This document shows, in pieces, positions 7,997-16,572 of a stretch of DNA of 64,000 nt. Numbering within the stretch: position 1 is the stretch's first letter; every line of letters begins with the position of its first letter. The stretch is from CAIYRG01 sp964494505. GTDB lineage: Bacteria; Pseudomonadota; Alphaproteobacteria; Micropepsales; Micropepsaceae. The stretch covers positions 225,996 through 289,995 of the forward strand of contig CAZBRO010000004.1 of NCBI GenBank assembly GCA_964494505.1, given 5' to 3'. Position numbers and translations under genes: made by a program. Below the pieces are notes generated by a model, which saw only the letters and a program-made list of their open reading frames with translations, was not told the origin of the DNA and searched no databases.

Positions 7997-9585
7997 GGCA
8001 GGAACCCGTGGCAGAACCAGCGCGGGGAAACGGTTTCGCTGTAAAGCCCATCGCGATAGAGCCAGAGCCGGGCGCCCGCGGCGGTTTCGACGCGGAAATA
8101 ATCCCGTGTCGGCGCGGGCTCGCCGGAGCGCCACCAGGGTAGCGCGATGCGCTCCGGCCCTTCGGCGCGGGCGACGTCATGGGAGATGCGGCGCCAGCGA
8201 AATTTCACCGGCGGACCGTCGGGGATTTCGGCAATGGCCTCGATGGGCTCAGGGTTCTCGAACAGCCGGACGGGGCGCGATGAGGCGAGCGTATCATGGC
8301 GAGAACCAAGTCCCCCCACCGCCGCCTTCGGCGTCACCTCCCCCGTAAACGGGGGAGGAAAATACTCCGGCGCGAACTCTTCGGCGCAGGAAGCGGGGAG
8401 CGTCACGCAGGCATGCTCGGGCACATGGCTGTCCTGCAGCATCGGCTTGAGCACACGGGTCTCGCCGAGCCGCGCTGACAAGCGATCGATCAGCTGCGCG
8501 AATTCCGGACCGTCTTCGGCAGCGGTCAAATCCTTCTGCGCGAGTGCAACGGACTCCGCTTCCAGCACGCAGACGCGGATGCGGTCGAAGCCGAATTCGT
8601 GATCCCATTGCTGGGCCGCGAATTTGTCCCCAAACAGGCGGTTGAGATGCGCCGCTTCGCGCAACGGCCGGCTGGTGCCGATTTCGATCCGCTCCACCGC
8701 GCCGCCGGCACCGAAAAAGCGCGCCATCATCCGCCGCGCGCCCTCGCCGCGTTTCTCCAGCAACGCGCAAAGCCGTGCAGTCAGATGTTCCACCACGCAG
8801 AGCAAATCTTCGTCGCGCGAGACGGGTTCGGGAAAGCCCTGTTCGGCGCTCAAGGCCGGCACCGGCAGGCGCGGGGTGATCGGTTCTTCTTCGTACCCAA
8901 GCGCCTGATCGAGCCGCCGCATCAGGCCCGCACCGAAGCGTGCGGCCAATGCCGCGCGGGGCCGCACCATGATGTCACCGGCGGTTTTGAGCCCAAGCTG
9001 GATCAATCCCGCGCGTGTCTCCGGCGGCAAGCGCAAGGCGGCGACGGGAAGAGGCGCCAAAATATCGCCCGTGCCGCCCGATGCGACCACGACCGCATTG
9101 CCGTGACGCGACACCGCCCAGGCCGCGCCCACCGTATCGGCAATGCCGACGCGGGCATGAAATCCGAAACCGGAAAGCCGCGTCAGCAGATCACGCGCAA
9201 GCGCTGCCTCGCCGCCGAAGAGATGCCCGGCTCCTGTGATGTCGAACAGCAAACCGTCGGGCGGATCGAGCCCCACCAGCGGGGTGTAGCGCTCGCACCA
9301 ATCGGCGATTTTTTCGAGCAGCCGCGCATCGTCTTCGGGCCCTTCTTCCGCCCAATCGAGCGTGGGATGAATCGCGCAGGCATCGGCGAAGCTCATGCCG
9401 GCGCGCAAGCCCGCACGCGCGGCCGCATCGTTGAGCGCGGTCAGACGGCGCGTATTCTTGACTGCGCCGACCAGCGCCAGCGGCCGGTCAACAGGCGTTT
9501 GCGATTGGCGCCGCAGCCGGTCGGTCGAAAGGCGCCGCAGCCACAACGCGAGGTAACGCCGGCTCGAAACGGCTTCCATCGTCAT
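7993..9585 (-). CDS. imuB: ImuB, Y-family-like polymerase partner
   Basis: A 530-residue protein of the ImuB/Y-family fold, catalytically inactive in studied members, which links DnaE2 and ImuA to the beta clamp. Seen: RRYLALWLRRLSTDRL at the N-terminus, the fingers and palm region GLDPPDGLLFDITGAGHLFG, FGFHARVGIADTVGAAWAVS, and a C-terminal part ending in a PRW-type tail. The start lies inside imuA, giving a 98-base overlap; ATG codons at 9585 and 9579 are both possible. A short palindromic repeat at 8311-8358 adds residues with PPPFTGEVTPKAAVGG before the last domain. It is the middle gene of the imuA-imuB-dnaE2 operon. Confidence 0.93.
   Translation of the reverse strand: MTMEAVSSRRYLALWLRRLSTDRLRRQSQTPVDRPLALVGAVKNTRRLTALNDAAARAGLRAGMSFADACAIHPTLDWAEEGPEDDARLLEKIADWCERYTPLVGLDPPDGLLFDITGAGHLFGGEAALARDLLTRLSGFGFHARVGIADTVGAAWAVSRHGNAVVVASGGTGDILAPLPVAALRLPPETRAGLIQLGLKTAGDIMVRPRAALAARFGAGLMRRLDQALGYEEEPITPRLPVPALSAEQGFPEPVSRDEDLLCVVEHLTARLCALLEKRGEGARRMMARFFGAGGAVERIEIGTSRPLREAAHLNRLFGDKFAAQQWDHEFGFDRIRVCVLEAESVALAQKDLTAAEDGPEFAQLIDRLSARLGETRVLKPMLQDSHVPEHACVTLPASCAEEFAPEYFPPPFTGEVTPKAAVGGLGSRHDTLASSRPVRLFENPEPIEAIAEIPDGPPVKFRWRRISHDVARAEGPERIALPWWRSGEPAPTRDYFRVETAAGARLWLYRDGLYSETVSPRWFCHGFLP
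8311..8358. repeat. Palindromic repeat inserted in frame in imuB
   Basis: On the minus strand it reads CCTCCCCCGTTTACGGGGGAGG, then GTGACGCCGAAGGCGGC and GGTGGGGGGA. The same layout (CCTCCCC stem, GGTGGCG, then GGGGGGA) is present in the LysE gene at 40031-40089, so both belong to one repeat family. The reading frame is kept. Confidence 0.75.
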
Positions 9586-10267
9586 CCCACTGCAAGACCC
9601 AGGTGCCGCAAGGTCCGCGGCGATTTTTTGTCAGCGTCACGGAAAAGGCGGTGCGGCCCAATCCGCCATAGAGGTCGCTTGGCCCCGATGCGTCCGAAAG
9701 CAGCCAGCGGGTCGCCGCGGCGCTGGGGAGGGGCGATGCGCGCTGGCGCAGCAGAAGCGCCAACGCGCGGCCCTTCTGCGCGGCCAGCGAAAGCCGCCGC
9801 GTGGCGGTGAGATCGGCGGCTTCGGCGTACCCCGCCAATTCAGCGATCACCGCGCTGACCCCGCGCGTCTTCAGCGCCTCTTCCATGGCCCAAAGCGCAT
9901 CCTTGGGAGTGGCGGCCCGCACCAGCAGCAATCGCGTGGGATCGATTCCGAACAGCGCGCAGCCCAATCCGTAAAGCGCGCCTGCTTCGAGTGCCGCGAA
10001 ATCCTGCTGCACGAAGACGATTGCCCCGTCATGTGCCTGTGCCAAAACGGACAGCGCCAGCGCAAATCCCAAGCTTGCGCCATGCTGGAACGGCGAAGCG
10101 GGGGCAAGTTCGTGCAGCTCGGAGAGGGAAAGGCCGCCCTGAAGCGCCGCATCGGGCGTACCGAGAGAAATGCAGCCTTCTTCCGTCCTTCCACCCAATT
10201 GGCCCCCTGGCCGGGCAGCGGGTTGAACGGAAAACGCATTTTGGTTAAGGGCTTTACTTATAACCAT
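9488..10267 (-). CDS. imuA: ImuA, RecA-like SOS mutagenesis protein
   Basis: A 259-residue ImuA/SulA-like member of the RecA superfamily and first gene of the SOS mutasome operon. Seen: LSELHELAPASPFQHGASLGFALALSVL, the usual ImuA opening after an N-terminal tail; AIVFVQQDFAALEAGALYG; and GVSAVIAELAGY. A perfect Walker A is absent, as is usual for ImuA. The ATG at 10267 lies 12 bases from a LexA box (10280-10294), so SOS control is very likely. Its 3' end overlaps imuB by 98 bases. In Caulobacter and mycobacteria these three proteins together cause damage-induced mutation. Confidence 0.9.
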   Translation of the reverse strand: MVISKALNQNAFSVQPAARPGGQLGGRTEEGCISLGTPDAALQGGLSLSELHELAPASPFQHGASLGFALALSVLAQAHDGAIVFVQQDFAALEAGALYGLGCALFGIDPTRLLLVRAATPKDALWAMEEALKTRGVSAVIAELAGYAEAADLTATRRLSLAAQKGRALALLLRQRASPLPSAAATRWLLSDASGPSDLYGGLGRTAFSVTLTKNRRGPCGTWVLQWDDDGSRFEPALPRVVAAAPFDRPAAAPIANAC

Positions 10268-10279
10268 TTCCAGGTTTAT

Positions 10280-10294
10280 GTTCTTATTTCGTTC
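10280..10294. promoter_or_regulatory. LexA (SOS) box before imuA
   Basis: GTTCTTATTTCGTTC is an exact GTTC-N7-GTTC, the alphaproteobacterial LexA site (GAAC-N7-GAAC on the other strand). It lies 12 bases before the imuA start and 80 bases before the divergent glycosylase, so it may control both. Confidence 0.88.
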
Positions 10295-10374
10295 TCATTG
10301 ATTCCCCGACTCGGCGGATGAGTCAAGCCGAGCTCTGTGGAACCTTTCTCCAAACCCCACTTTAATTCTCGACC

Positions 10375-10986
10375 ATGGACGAGGCCCCCCTACCCTCCAC
10401 GCTCGTGGCCCTACGCAAAGCCGAGGCCCGCTGCACACGCTGTCCGCTCTATGTGCCCGCAACCCAGGTCGTACCCGGCGAAGGACCGGATCATGCGCCC
10501 CTGATGATGGTGGGCGAGCAGCCGGGCAATGACGAGGATCTGGCGGGCCATCCCTTCGTCGGACCCGCCGGACACGTGCTCGACCGCGCCCTTGCCGACG
10601 CCGGCCTCGACCGGAGGCAGATCTTCGTCACCAACGCGGTCAAGCATTTCAAATTCGAGCCGCGCGGCAGGCGGCGGCTGCATAAGCGCCCCAACGCTTA
10701 CGAGATCGAACGCTGCAAATGGTGGAACGACATCGAGCGCACGCTGGTGCAGCCGGACCTCGTGGTGGCGCTGGGCGCGACCGCCGCGCGCAGCCTGACG
10801 GGAAAGACCGTCACCATCGCCAAGGTGCGAAGGGAAGTGCTGAGGCTCGAAGACGGCACGAAACTGCTCGTCACCATCCATCCCTCTTCGCTGCTGCGCA
10901 TCCCGGACCCCGAAGACAAGAAGCGCGAATATGCGGGTCTGGTGAGCGATCTCCGCCTTTGCGCATCGATTTTACGCGCCCGCTGA
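10375..10986 (+). CDS. UdgX-type uracil-DNA glycosylase
   Basis: A 203-residue family 4-like uracil-DNA glycosylase. Seen: cysteines of the 4Fe-4S site (CTRCPLY near residue 20), the motif GEQPGNDEDLAG (residues 47-58), HFKFEPRGRRRLHKRPNAYE, and the C-terminal HPSSLLR. The extra arginine-rich loop RRRLH followed by KRP is the mark of UdgX, whose loop histidine forms a covalent bond with the abasic site after removing uracil. GEQPG rather than GEAPG is also typical of UdgX. It is divergent from imuA, with the LexA box between them, which suggests a role in DNA damage responses. No other gene is joined to it. Confidence 0.88.
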   Translation: MDEAPLPSTLVALRKAEARCTRCPLYVPATQVVPGEGPDHAPLMMVGEQPGNDEDLAGHPFVGPAGHVLDRALADAGLDRRQIFVTNAVKHFKFEPRGRRRLHKRPNAYEIERCKWWNDIERTLVQPDLVVALGATAARSLTGKTVTIAKVRREVLRLEDGTKLLVTIHPSSLLRIPDPEDKKREYAGLVSDLRLCASILRAR

Positions 10987-11104
10987 AGTTCCCGGCCACC
11001 TTTCCCGGAACCGTTCGAAGGCGCCGGAGTTACCCGGACATACGCGCAATAATATTTGCAGGTGAAATTGTGATCTGGCGCTTTCGCTCCTCAGAGGTCG
11101 GCTG

Positions 11105-14100
11105 ATGGCCCGGCGGCACGCCAAATCCGCGCTCGACGACAACCCCCTCTGGTACAAGGATGCGGTCATCTATCAACTCCACGTCAAATCCTTCTTCGAC
11201 GCGAACAATGACGGGGTCGGCGATTTTCCCGGCCTGATGGCAAGACTCGATTATCTCCGCGAGCTTGGCATCAACGCGGTGTGGCTGCTGCCGTTCTATC
11301 CCTCGCCCAGGCGCGACGACGGCTACGACATCGCCGATTACAAGGGCGTGCATCCCGAATACGGCACGCTCAAGGACGTCAAGCGCTTCATCGAAGCGGC
11401 GCATGCGCGCAACATGCGCGTCATCACCGAGCTGGTCGTCAACCATACCTCCGATCAGCATCCCTGGTTCCAGCGCGCGCGGCACGCCAAGCCCGGATCG
11501 GCTGCGCGCAACTTCTATGTCTGGTCGGACACCGACAAACGCTATTCCGGCACGCGCATCATTTTCCTCGATACGGAAAAATCCAACTGGGCCTGGGACG
11601 ATGTCGCAAAGGCCTATTACTGGCATCGCTTCTATGCGCATCAGCCCGATCTCAATTTCGACAATCCACACGTGGTGGAAGCGGTGCTCGGCATCATGCG
11701 CTTTTGGCTCGATATGGGTGTGGACGGCTTGCGCCTCGATGCGGTTCCCTATCTCGTCGAGCGCGAAGGCACCAACAACGAAAACCTGCCGGAGACCCAC
11801 GGCATCCTGAAACGCATCCGCGCCGAGGTAGACGCCCATTACAAAAACCGGATGCTGCTCGCCGAAGCCAATCAATGGCCCGAAGACGTCCAAGCCTATT
11901 TCGGCAATGGCGACGAATGCCACATGCTGTTCCACTTCCCGCTGATGCCGCGCATGTACATGGCGCTCGCCCAGGAGGACCGCTTCCCGATCACCGACAT
12001 CATGCGCCAGACGCCCGACATTCCGCCGGACTGCCAATGGGCGATCTTCCTGCGCAACCATGACGAGCTGACGCTCGAAATGGTGACGGACAAGGAACGC
12101 GACTATCTGTGGAATTTCTACGCTGCCGATTCGCGCGCGCGCTTGAATCTCGGCATAAGGCGCCGCCTTGCCCCGCTGCTCGAGCATGACCGCCGCCGCA
12201 TCGAGCTGATGAACAGCCTGCTTCTCACCATGCCAGGCACGCCCGTCGTCTATTACGGCGACGAGATCGGCATGGGCGACAACATTCACCTCGGCGACCG
12301 CGACGGCGTGCGTACGCCAATGCAATGGTCGCCCGACCGGAACGGCGGCTTCTCGCGCGCCGATCCGGCGGCCCTGATCCTACCTTCGATCATGGACCCG
12401 CTCTATGGCTATGAGGCAGTGAATGTGGAGTCGCAATGGCGCGATCCGCACTCCTTGTTGAACTGGCTTCGGCGCATGCTTGCGGTCAGGGGCCGGCACA
12501 AGGCGTTCGGCCGCGGGACGCTGCGCTTCCTGCGGCCGCAGAACCGCAAGGTGCTCGCCTATTTGCGCGAATTCGACGGCGAGACCATCCTTTGCGTGGT
12601 CAATGTTTCGCGCGCGGCGCAGGCGGTCGAATTGGAGCTCGGCGAATTTGCCGGGCGCACGCCGGTCGAGACGCTGGGCGGCGTCGCCTTTCCCGCCATC
12701 GGCCAGCTCTCCTATCTGCTGACGCTGCCCCCTTTCGCGTTCTATTGGTTCCTGTTGAGCGCGAGCACCGAGCCGCCGACCTGGAGCACGGCCAATCCCG
12801 CAAGCACGGTCGAGCAATACACCTTTGTGCTTCGCGGCGGCATCAGGGATGCCATCGAAGGCGCAAACAAGGGCGTGCTCGAACGCGACATCCTTCCGCG
12901 ATACGTGACGCAACGCCGCTGGTTCCAGGGCAAGGGCGCGGTTATCGACAAGGCCGAACTCATCGCCTTCGCGGTGCCGGACGGCGAAAGCGAATTCGTC
13001 TTCGCCGATTTCAGGATCATTTCGGGCAAGACGAGCGACATCTACACATTGCCGCTCGCCGTCTCCTGGGACGATGTCCCGTCCTGCCCGTTCGAGACCC
13101 CGCTGGCGATGGCGCGCGTCCGCCGCCATTCGCGCATGGGAAACCTCACCGACGGGTTCGCGAGCCTGAAATTCGTGCACGCGGTACTGGACGGCTTCCA
13201 TCGGCAAAAGCGGCTCCCGTTCGGCGACGGTGAACTTCAATTCGAGCCGGCGGCAGGGTTCGACGTGGCGCTGACCCCGGAAGGCGAAGTCGATTGGCCC
13301 GCCGTCGAGCAGACCAATTCCTCGGTCGTCATCGCCCGCAAGGCCATCGTGAAGCTGTTCCGCCGGACCATCGTGGGAAAACATCCCGAGGCCGAGATGA
13401 TCGGCTTCCTCACGGCGCGCGGCTTTTCCGGCATCGCGGCTTTGCTGGGCGAAATCGTGCGCGCGCACAGCGACGGTTCGCAATCGCTGATAGCCATCGC
13501 CCAGCGCTTCGTGGCCAATCAGGGAGACGGCTTGCGCTGGACGCTCGATCAGTTGAAGCGCGCCCTCGATGAGCGCGCGGCGGCCGCAAATTCCGAGCAG
13601 CAGCGCTTCGAGCCCTATGAAAATTTTGTCTACCGCCTGGGCTTTCGCCTTGGCGAGATGCATGGCGTGCTGGCCGAGCCTTGCGACGATCCCGATTTTG
13701 CGCCGAAAATCGCCGATGCAAAGACGCTGAAATCGTGGCGGGCGAGCATAAAAAACCATCTCGACGCCGCTTTCGCCATTCTGGGCAAGAACACGGGCGA
13801 TCCCAAAAGCGCTCGCGCGCGCTTGATTTCCGAACTGACCAAACAGAAGAGCGCAATTCTGCAATCCGCCGACGCGGCGCTGGCCGGCGTTCAGAATGTG
13901 CTGACGACGCGCGTGCATGGCGATCTGCATCTGGGGCAGGTTCTGGTCGCGGCGGGCGATGTCATCTTCATCGATTTCGAGGGCGATCTGCTGAAGCCGT
14001 TGACGGAGCGCCGCGCCAAGACCAGTCCCTTGCGCGACGTGGCGGGGATCGTGCGGTCCTTCGACAACGCAGCCTACATAGCCGGGCGGGAAAACGCCGC

Positions 14101-14365
14101 CCTGGAAGGCAGGGCCGAGGAAAAGCGCGCCGCCGCGGTGCTTGGCGAATTCCGACGCCTCGCGGTCTCGAAATTCCTCGCCGGCTATTCCGAGGCGCGG
14201 CATGCGGCACTGAGCCCGGCCGAACTGAAGATGATCGCGGTGTTCGCGCTCGAAAAAGCAGCTTATGAGATTGCATATGAAACGACCGACAGGCCGGATG
14301 GGATCGACATGCCGCTGAAGGGCTTTGCCGAACTCGCCGAACAGCTTCACGCAGGTGCCGCTTGA
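11105..14365 (+). CDS. treS: Trehalose synthase-maltokinase fusion (TreS-Mak)
   Basis: A 1086-residue fusion. Residues 1-550 are a GH13 trehalose synthase that interconverts maltose and trehalose: WYKDAVIYQLHVKSFFDANN, VDGLRLDAVPYL near 210 (catalytic Asp), AEANQWPED near 252 (catalytic Glu) and LRNHDELTLE near 317. Residues 570-1086 are a maltokinase that makes maltose 1-phosphate: TQRRWFQGKG, FRRTIVGKHPE, the catalytic loop HGDLHLGQVL near 937 and FIDFEGDLL near 954. In the known pathway maltose 1-phosphate feeds GlgE, but no glgE is in this window. First gene of a seven-gene operon; AGAGG precedes the ATG. The stop overlaps a TTG start of glgB. Confidence 0.95.
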   Translation: MARRHAKSALDDNPLWYKDAVIYQLHVKSFFDANNDGVGDFPGLMARLDYLRELGINAVWLLPFYPSPRRDDGYDIADYKGVHPEYGTLKDVKRFIEAAHARNMRVITELVVNHTSDQHPWFQRARHAKPGSAARNFYVWSDTDKRYSGTRIIFLDTEKSNWAWDDVAKAYYWHRFYAHQPDLNFDNPHVVEAVLGIMRFWLDMGVDGLRLDAVPYLVEREGTNNENLPETHGILKRIRAEVDAHYKNRMLLAEANQWPEDVQAYFGNGDECHMLFHFPLMPRMYMALAQEDRFPITDIMRQTPDIPPDCQWAIFLRNHDELTLEMVTDKERDYLWNFYAADSRARLNLGIRRRLAPLLEHDRRRIELMNSLLLTMPGTPVVYYGDEIGMGDNIHLGDRDGVRTPMQWSPDRNGGFSRADPAALILPSIMDPLYGYEAVNVESQWRDPHSLLNWLRRMLAVRGRHKAFGRGTLRFLRPQNRKVLAYLREFDGETILCVVNVSRAAQAVELELGEFAGRTPVETLGGVAFPAIGQLSYLLTLPPFAFYWFLLSASTEPPTWSTANPASTVEQYTFVLRGGIRDAIEGANKGVLERDILPRYVTQRRWFQGKGAVIDKAELIAFAVPDGESEFVFADFRIISGKTSDIYTLPLAVSWDDVPSCPFETPLAMARVRRHSRMGNLTDGFASLKFVHAVLDGFHRQKRLPFGDGELQFEPAAGFDVALTPEGEVDWPAVEQTNSSVVIARKAIVKLFRRTIVGKHPEAEMIGFLTARGFSGIAALLGEIVRAHSDGSQSLIAIAQRFVANQGDGLRWTLDQLKRALDERAAAANSEQQRFEPYENFVYRLGFRLGEMHGVLAEPCDDPDFAPKIADAKTLKSWRASIKNHLDAAFAILGKNTGDPKSARARLISELTKQKSAILQSADAALAGVQNVLTTRVHGDLHLGQVLVAAGDVIFIDFEGDLLKPLTERRAKTSPLRDVAGIVRSFDNAAYIAGRENAALEGRAEEKRAAAVLGEFRRLAVSKFLAGYSEARHAALSPAELKMIAVFALEKAAYEIAYETTDRPDGIDMPLKGFAELAEQLHAGAA

Positions 14366-16569
14366 ACCGCATGGACGCGACGGGTGCGGGAACCACGGAA
14401 GCGGAATCCTTCGACGCGCTGATCGAAGGCCGGCTGAACGATCCGTTTGCATTGCTGGGCCCGCACCAGACGTCCGAAGGACGCGTGGTGCGCGCCTTTC
14501 TTCCGGGCGCGCTTTCGGTCGAAGTGCGTGGCGCCGGGGACGGCTCGCCGATCGCGCAACTGGTGCGCGTACCCGCCCATGACGGCCTGTTCGCAGGTCC
14601 GGTGCCGGGCTCCGGACGCTACATCCTTTCCATTCGCTGGCCGAACGGCGTGCAGGAGACCGAGGACCCCTATTCCTTCGGACCGGTGCTCTCCGATCTC
14701 GACCTCCATTTGTTTTCGGAAGGCTCGCATTGGAATCTCGCCGAGCGGTTCGGGGCGAACGTCGTCAGCATCGATGGCGTTTCGGGCGCCTCCTTCGCGG
14801 TGTGGGCGCCGAATGCAAGGCGCGTTGCGGTGGTCGGCGATTTCAACGCGTGGGACGGACGGCGGCACGGCATGCGGCTGCGCCACAATGCCGGCGTCTG
14901 GGAGCTGTTCGTGCCGCGGCTCAAGGCGGGCGAGCGCTACAAATATGAGATCACCGGCGCTGATGGTGCGCTTCTTCCGCTGAAAGCCGATCCCCTTGCC
15001 CGCGCCACCGAGCGGCCCCCCGCCACCGCGTCCATTGTCGCCCCATCCTGGACTTTCGGCTGGACGGACGGCGATTGGATGGCGCGGCGGGGGGAAGCAC
15101 AAAGCCCGGACGCGCCGATTTCCATTTACGAAGTCCACGCCGCGTCATGGCGGCGCCCCGAGCACCAGCCGGACGGGATCCTCGATTGGCGCGGGCTCGC
15201 CGAGCGGCTCATTCCCTATGCAAGCGCGCTCGGATTTACGCATATCGAGTTCCTCCCCATCATGGAGCATCCCTTCGGCGGCTCCTGGGGATATCAGCCG
15301 CTCTCCCAATTCGCTCCGTCCGCGCGCTATGGCGAGCCGCAGGACTTCGCCTATTTCGTCGATGCCTGCCACCGCGCCAATATCGGCGTCATTCTCGACT
15401 GGGTTCCGGGCCATTTTCCGACCGACGGCCATGGACTCGCGCGCTTCGACGGCACCGCGCTTTACGAACACGCCGATCCCAAGGAAGGTTTCCAGCACGA
15501 CTGGAACACGTACGTCTACAATTTCGGCCGCCGCGAAGTTCAGGGCTTCCTGATCGCGAGCGCGCTCTATTGGCTGAAGCAATTCCACGTCGACGGTCTG
15601 CGCGTCGATGCGGTCGCCTCCATGCTGTACCGCGATTATTCGCGCAAGGAAGGCGAGTGGGTGCCCAACGTCCATGGCGGACGCGAGAACCTGGAAGCCA
15701 TCGCGCTGTTGCGGCGGCTGAACACGCTCGTCGCCGAGCGGGCGCCGGGCGCCATCACCATCGCCGAAGAATCCACCGCCTGGCCCGGCGTGAGCGCACC
15801 CATCTCCAATGGCGGGCTCGGCTTCTCCTACAAATGGAACATGGGCTGGATGCACGATACGCTGGCCTATCTCCGCCGCGACCCCGTGCACCGGCGCTGG
15901 CATCACGCCAACGTCACCTTCGGACTGCTCTACGCCTTTTCCGAACGCTTCATCCTGCCGCTCTCCCATGACGAAGTGGTCTACGGCAAAGGCTCGCTCT
16001 ACGCCAAAGCGCCCGGCGATTCCTGGCAGAAGCTCGCGAATTTGCGCGCCTATTTCGCCTTCATGTGGACCCAGCCCGGCAAGAAGCTTCTCTTCATGGG
16101 CGATGAGATCGGCCAGAAACAGGAATGGAGCCATGACGGCGAGGTCGCCTGGGATTTGCTGCAGGAGCAGGGCCACGCCGGCCTGCAGCGGCTGGTGCAC
16201 GATCTGAACCGCCTCTACGCGCGCGAAGCCGCGCTCCACGCCGATGCCGACCCGCAGGGCTTCCGCTGGATCGTGGGCGACGATTGGAAGCAGAGCGTTT
16301 ACGCCTATGAGCGGTTGCGGCCCGGCGCGAAGCCGGTGATCGCCGTTTTCAACATGACGCCGGTGCCGCGGGAGCATTACCGTATCGGCGTCCCCCATGC
16401 CGCGCGCTGGCGCGAAATCCTCAACACCGACTCCCATCATTACGGCGGCAGCAATCTCGGCAATGACGGCGGGCTCGATTCGCAATCGGAACCTGCCCAT
16501 GGCTACGAGCAATCGATCTCGCTCGTGCTGCCGCCGCTGTCGGCGATCATCCTGCAGGCGGAAAACTGA
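14362..16569 (+). CDS. glgB: 1,4-alpha-glucan branching enzyme GlgB
   Basis: A 735-residue branching enzyme that makes alpha-1,6 branches in glycogen. Seen: N-terminal CBM48-like modules (NDPFALLGPHQT; FAVWAPNARRVAVVGDFNAW), then the GH13 barrel with SIYEVHAASWRR, VDGLRVDAVASMLYRDY (nucleophile near 413), TIAEESTAWPGV (acid near 468) and LSHDEVVYGKGS (near 534). The usual length is about 730. The TTG at 14362 overlaps the treS stop as TTGA, while an ATG nine bases further (14371) is an alternative start; AGGTG at 14353 fits the TTG better. It is the second gene of the glucan operon. Confidence 0.95.
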   Translation: MNRMDATGAGTTEAESFDALIEGRLNDPFALLGPHQTSEGRVVRAFLPGALSVEVRGAGDGSPIAQLVRVPAHDGLFAGPVPGSGRYILSIRWPNGVQETEDPYSFGPVLSDLDLHLFSEGSHWNLAERFGANVVSIDGVSGASFAVWAPNARRVAVVGDFNAWDGRRHGMRLRHNAGVWELFVPRLKAGERYKYEITGADGALLPLKADPLARATERPPATASIVAPSWTFGWTDGDWMARRGEAQSPDAPISIYEVHAASWRRPEHQPDGILDWRGLAERLIPYASALGFTHIEFLPIMEHPFGGSWGYQPLSQFAPSARYGEPQDFAYFVDACHRANIGVILDWVPGHFPTDGHGLARFDGTALYEHADPKEGFQHDWNTYVYNFGRREVQGFLIASALYWLKQFHVDGLRVDAVASMLYRDYSRKEGEWVPNVHGGRENLEAIALLRRLNTLVAERAPGAITIAEESTAWPGVSAPISNGGLGFSYKWNMGWMHDTLAYLRRDPVHRRWHHANVTFGLLYAFSERFILPLSHDEVVYGKGSLYAKAPGDSWQKLANLRAYFAFMWTQPGKKLLFMGDEIGQKQEWSHDGEVAWDLLQEQGHAGLQRLVHDLNRLYAREAALHADADPQGFRWIVGDDWKQSVYAYERLRPGAKPVIAVFNMTPVPREHYRIGVPHAARWREILNTDSHHYGGSNLGNDGGLDSQSEPAHGYEQSISLVLPPLSAIILQAEN

Positions 16570-16572
16570 CCC

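Noticed and set aside
12380..14452. A 690-codon open frame opposite treS-mak
   Set aside because: Same reason: the plus strand encodes an intact TreS-Mak with catalytic motifs, and the antisense protein has no domain.
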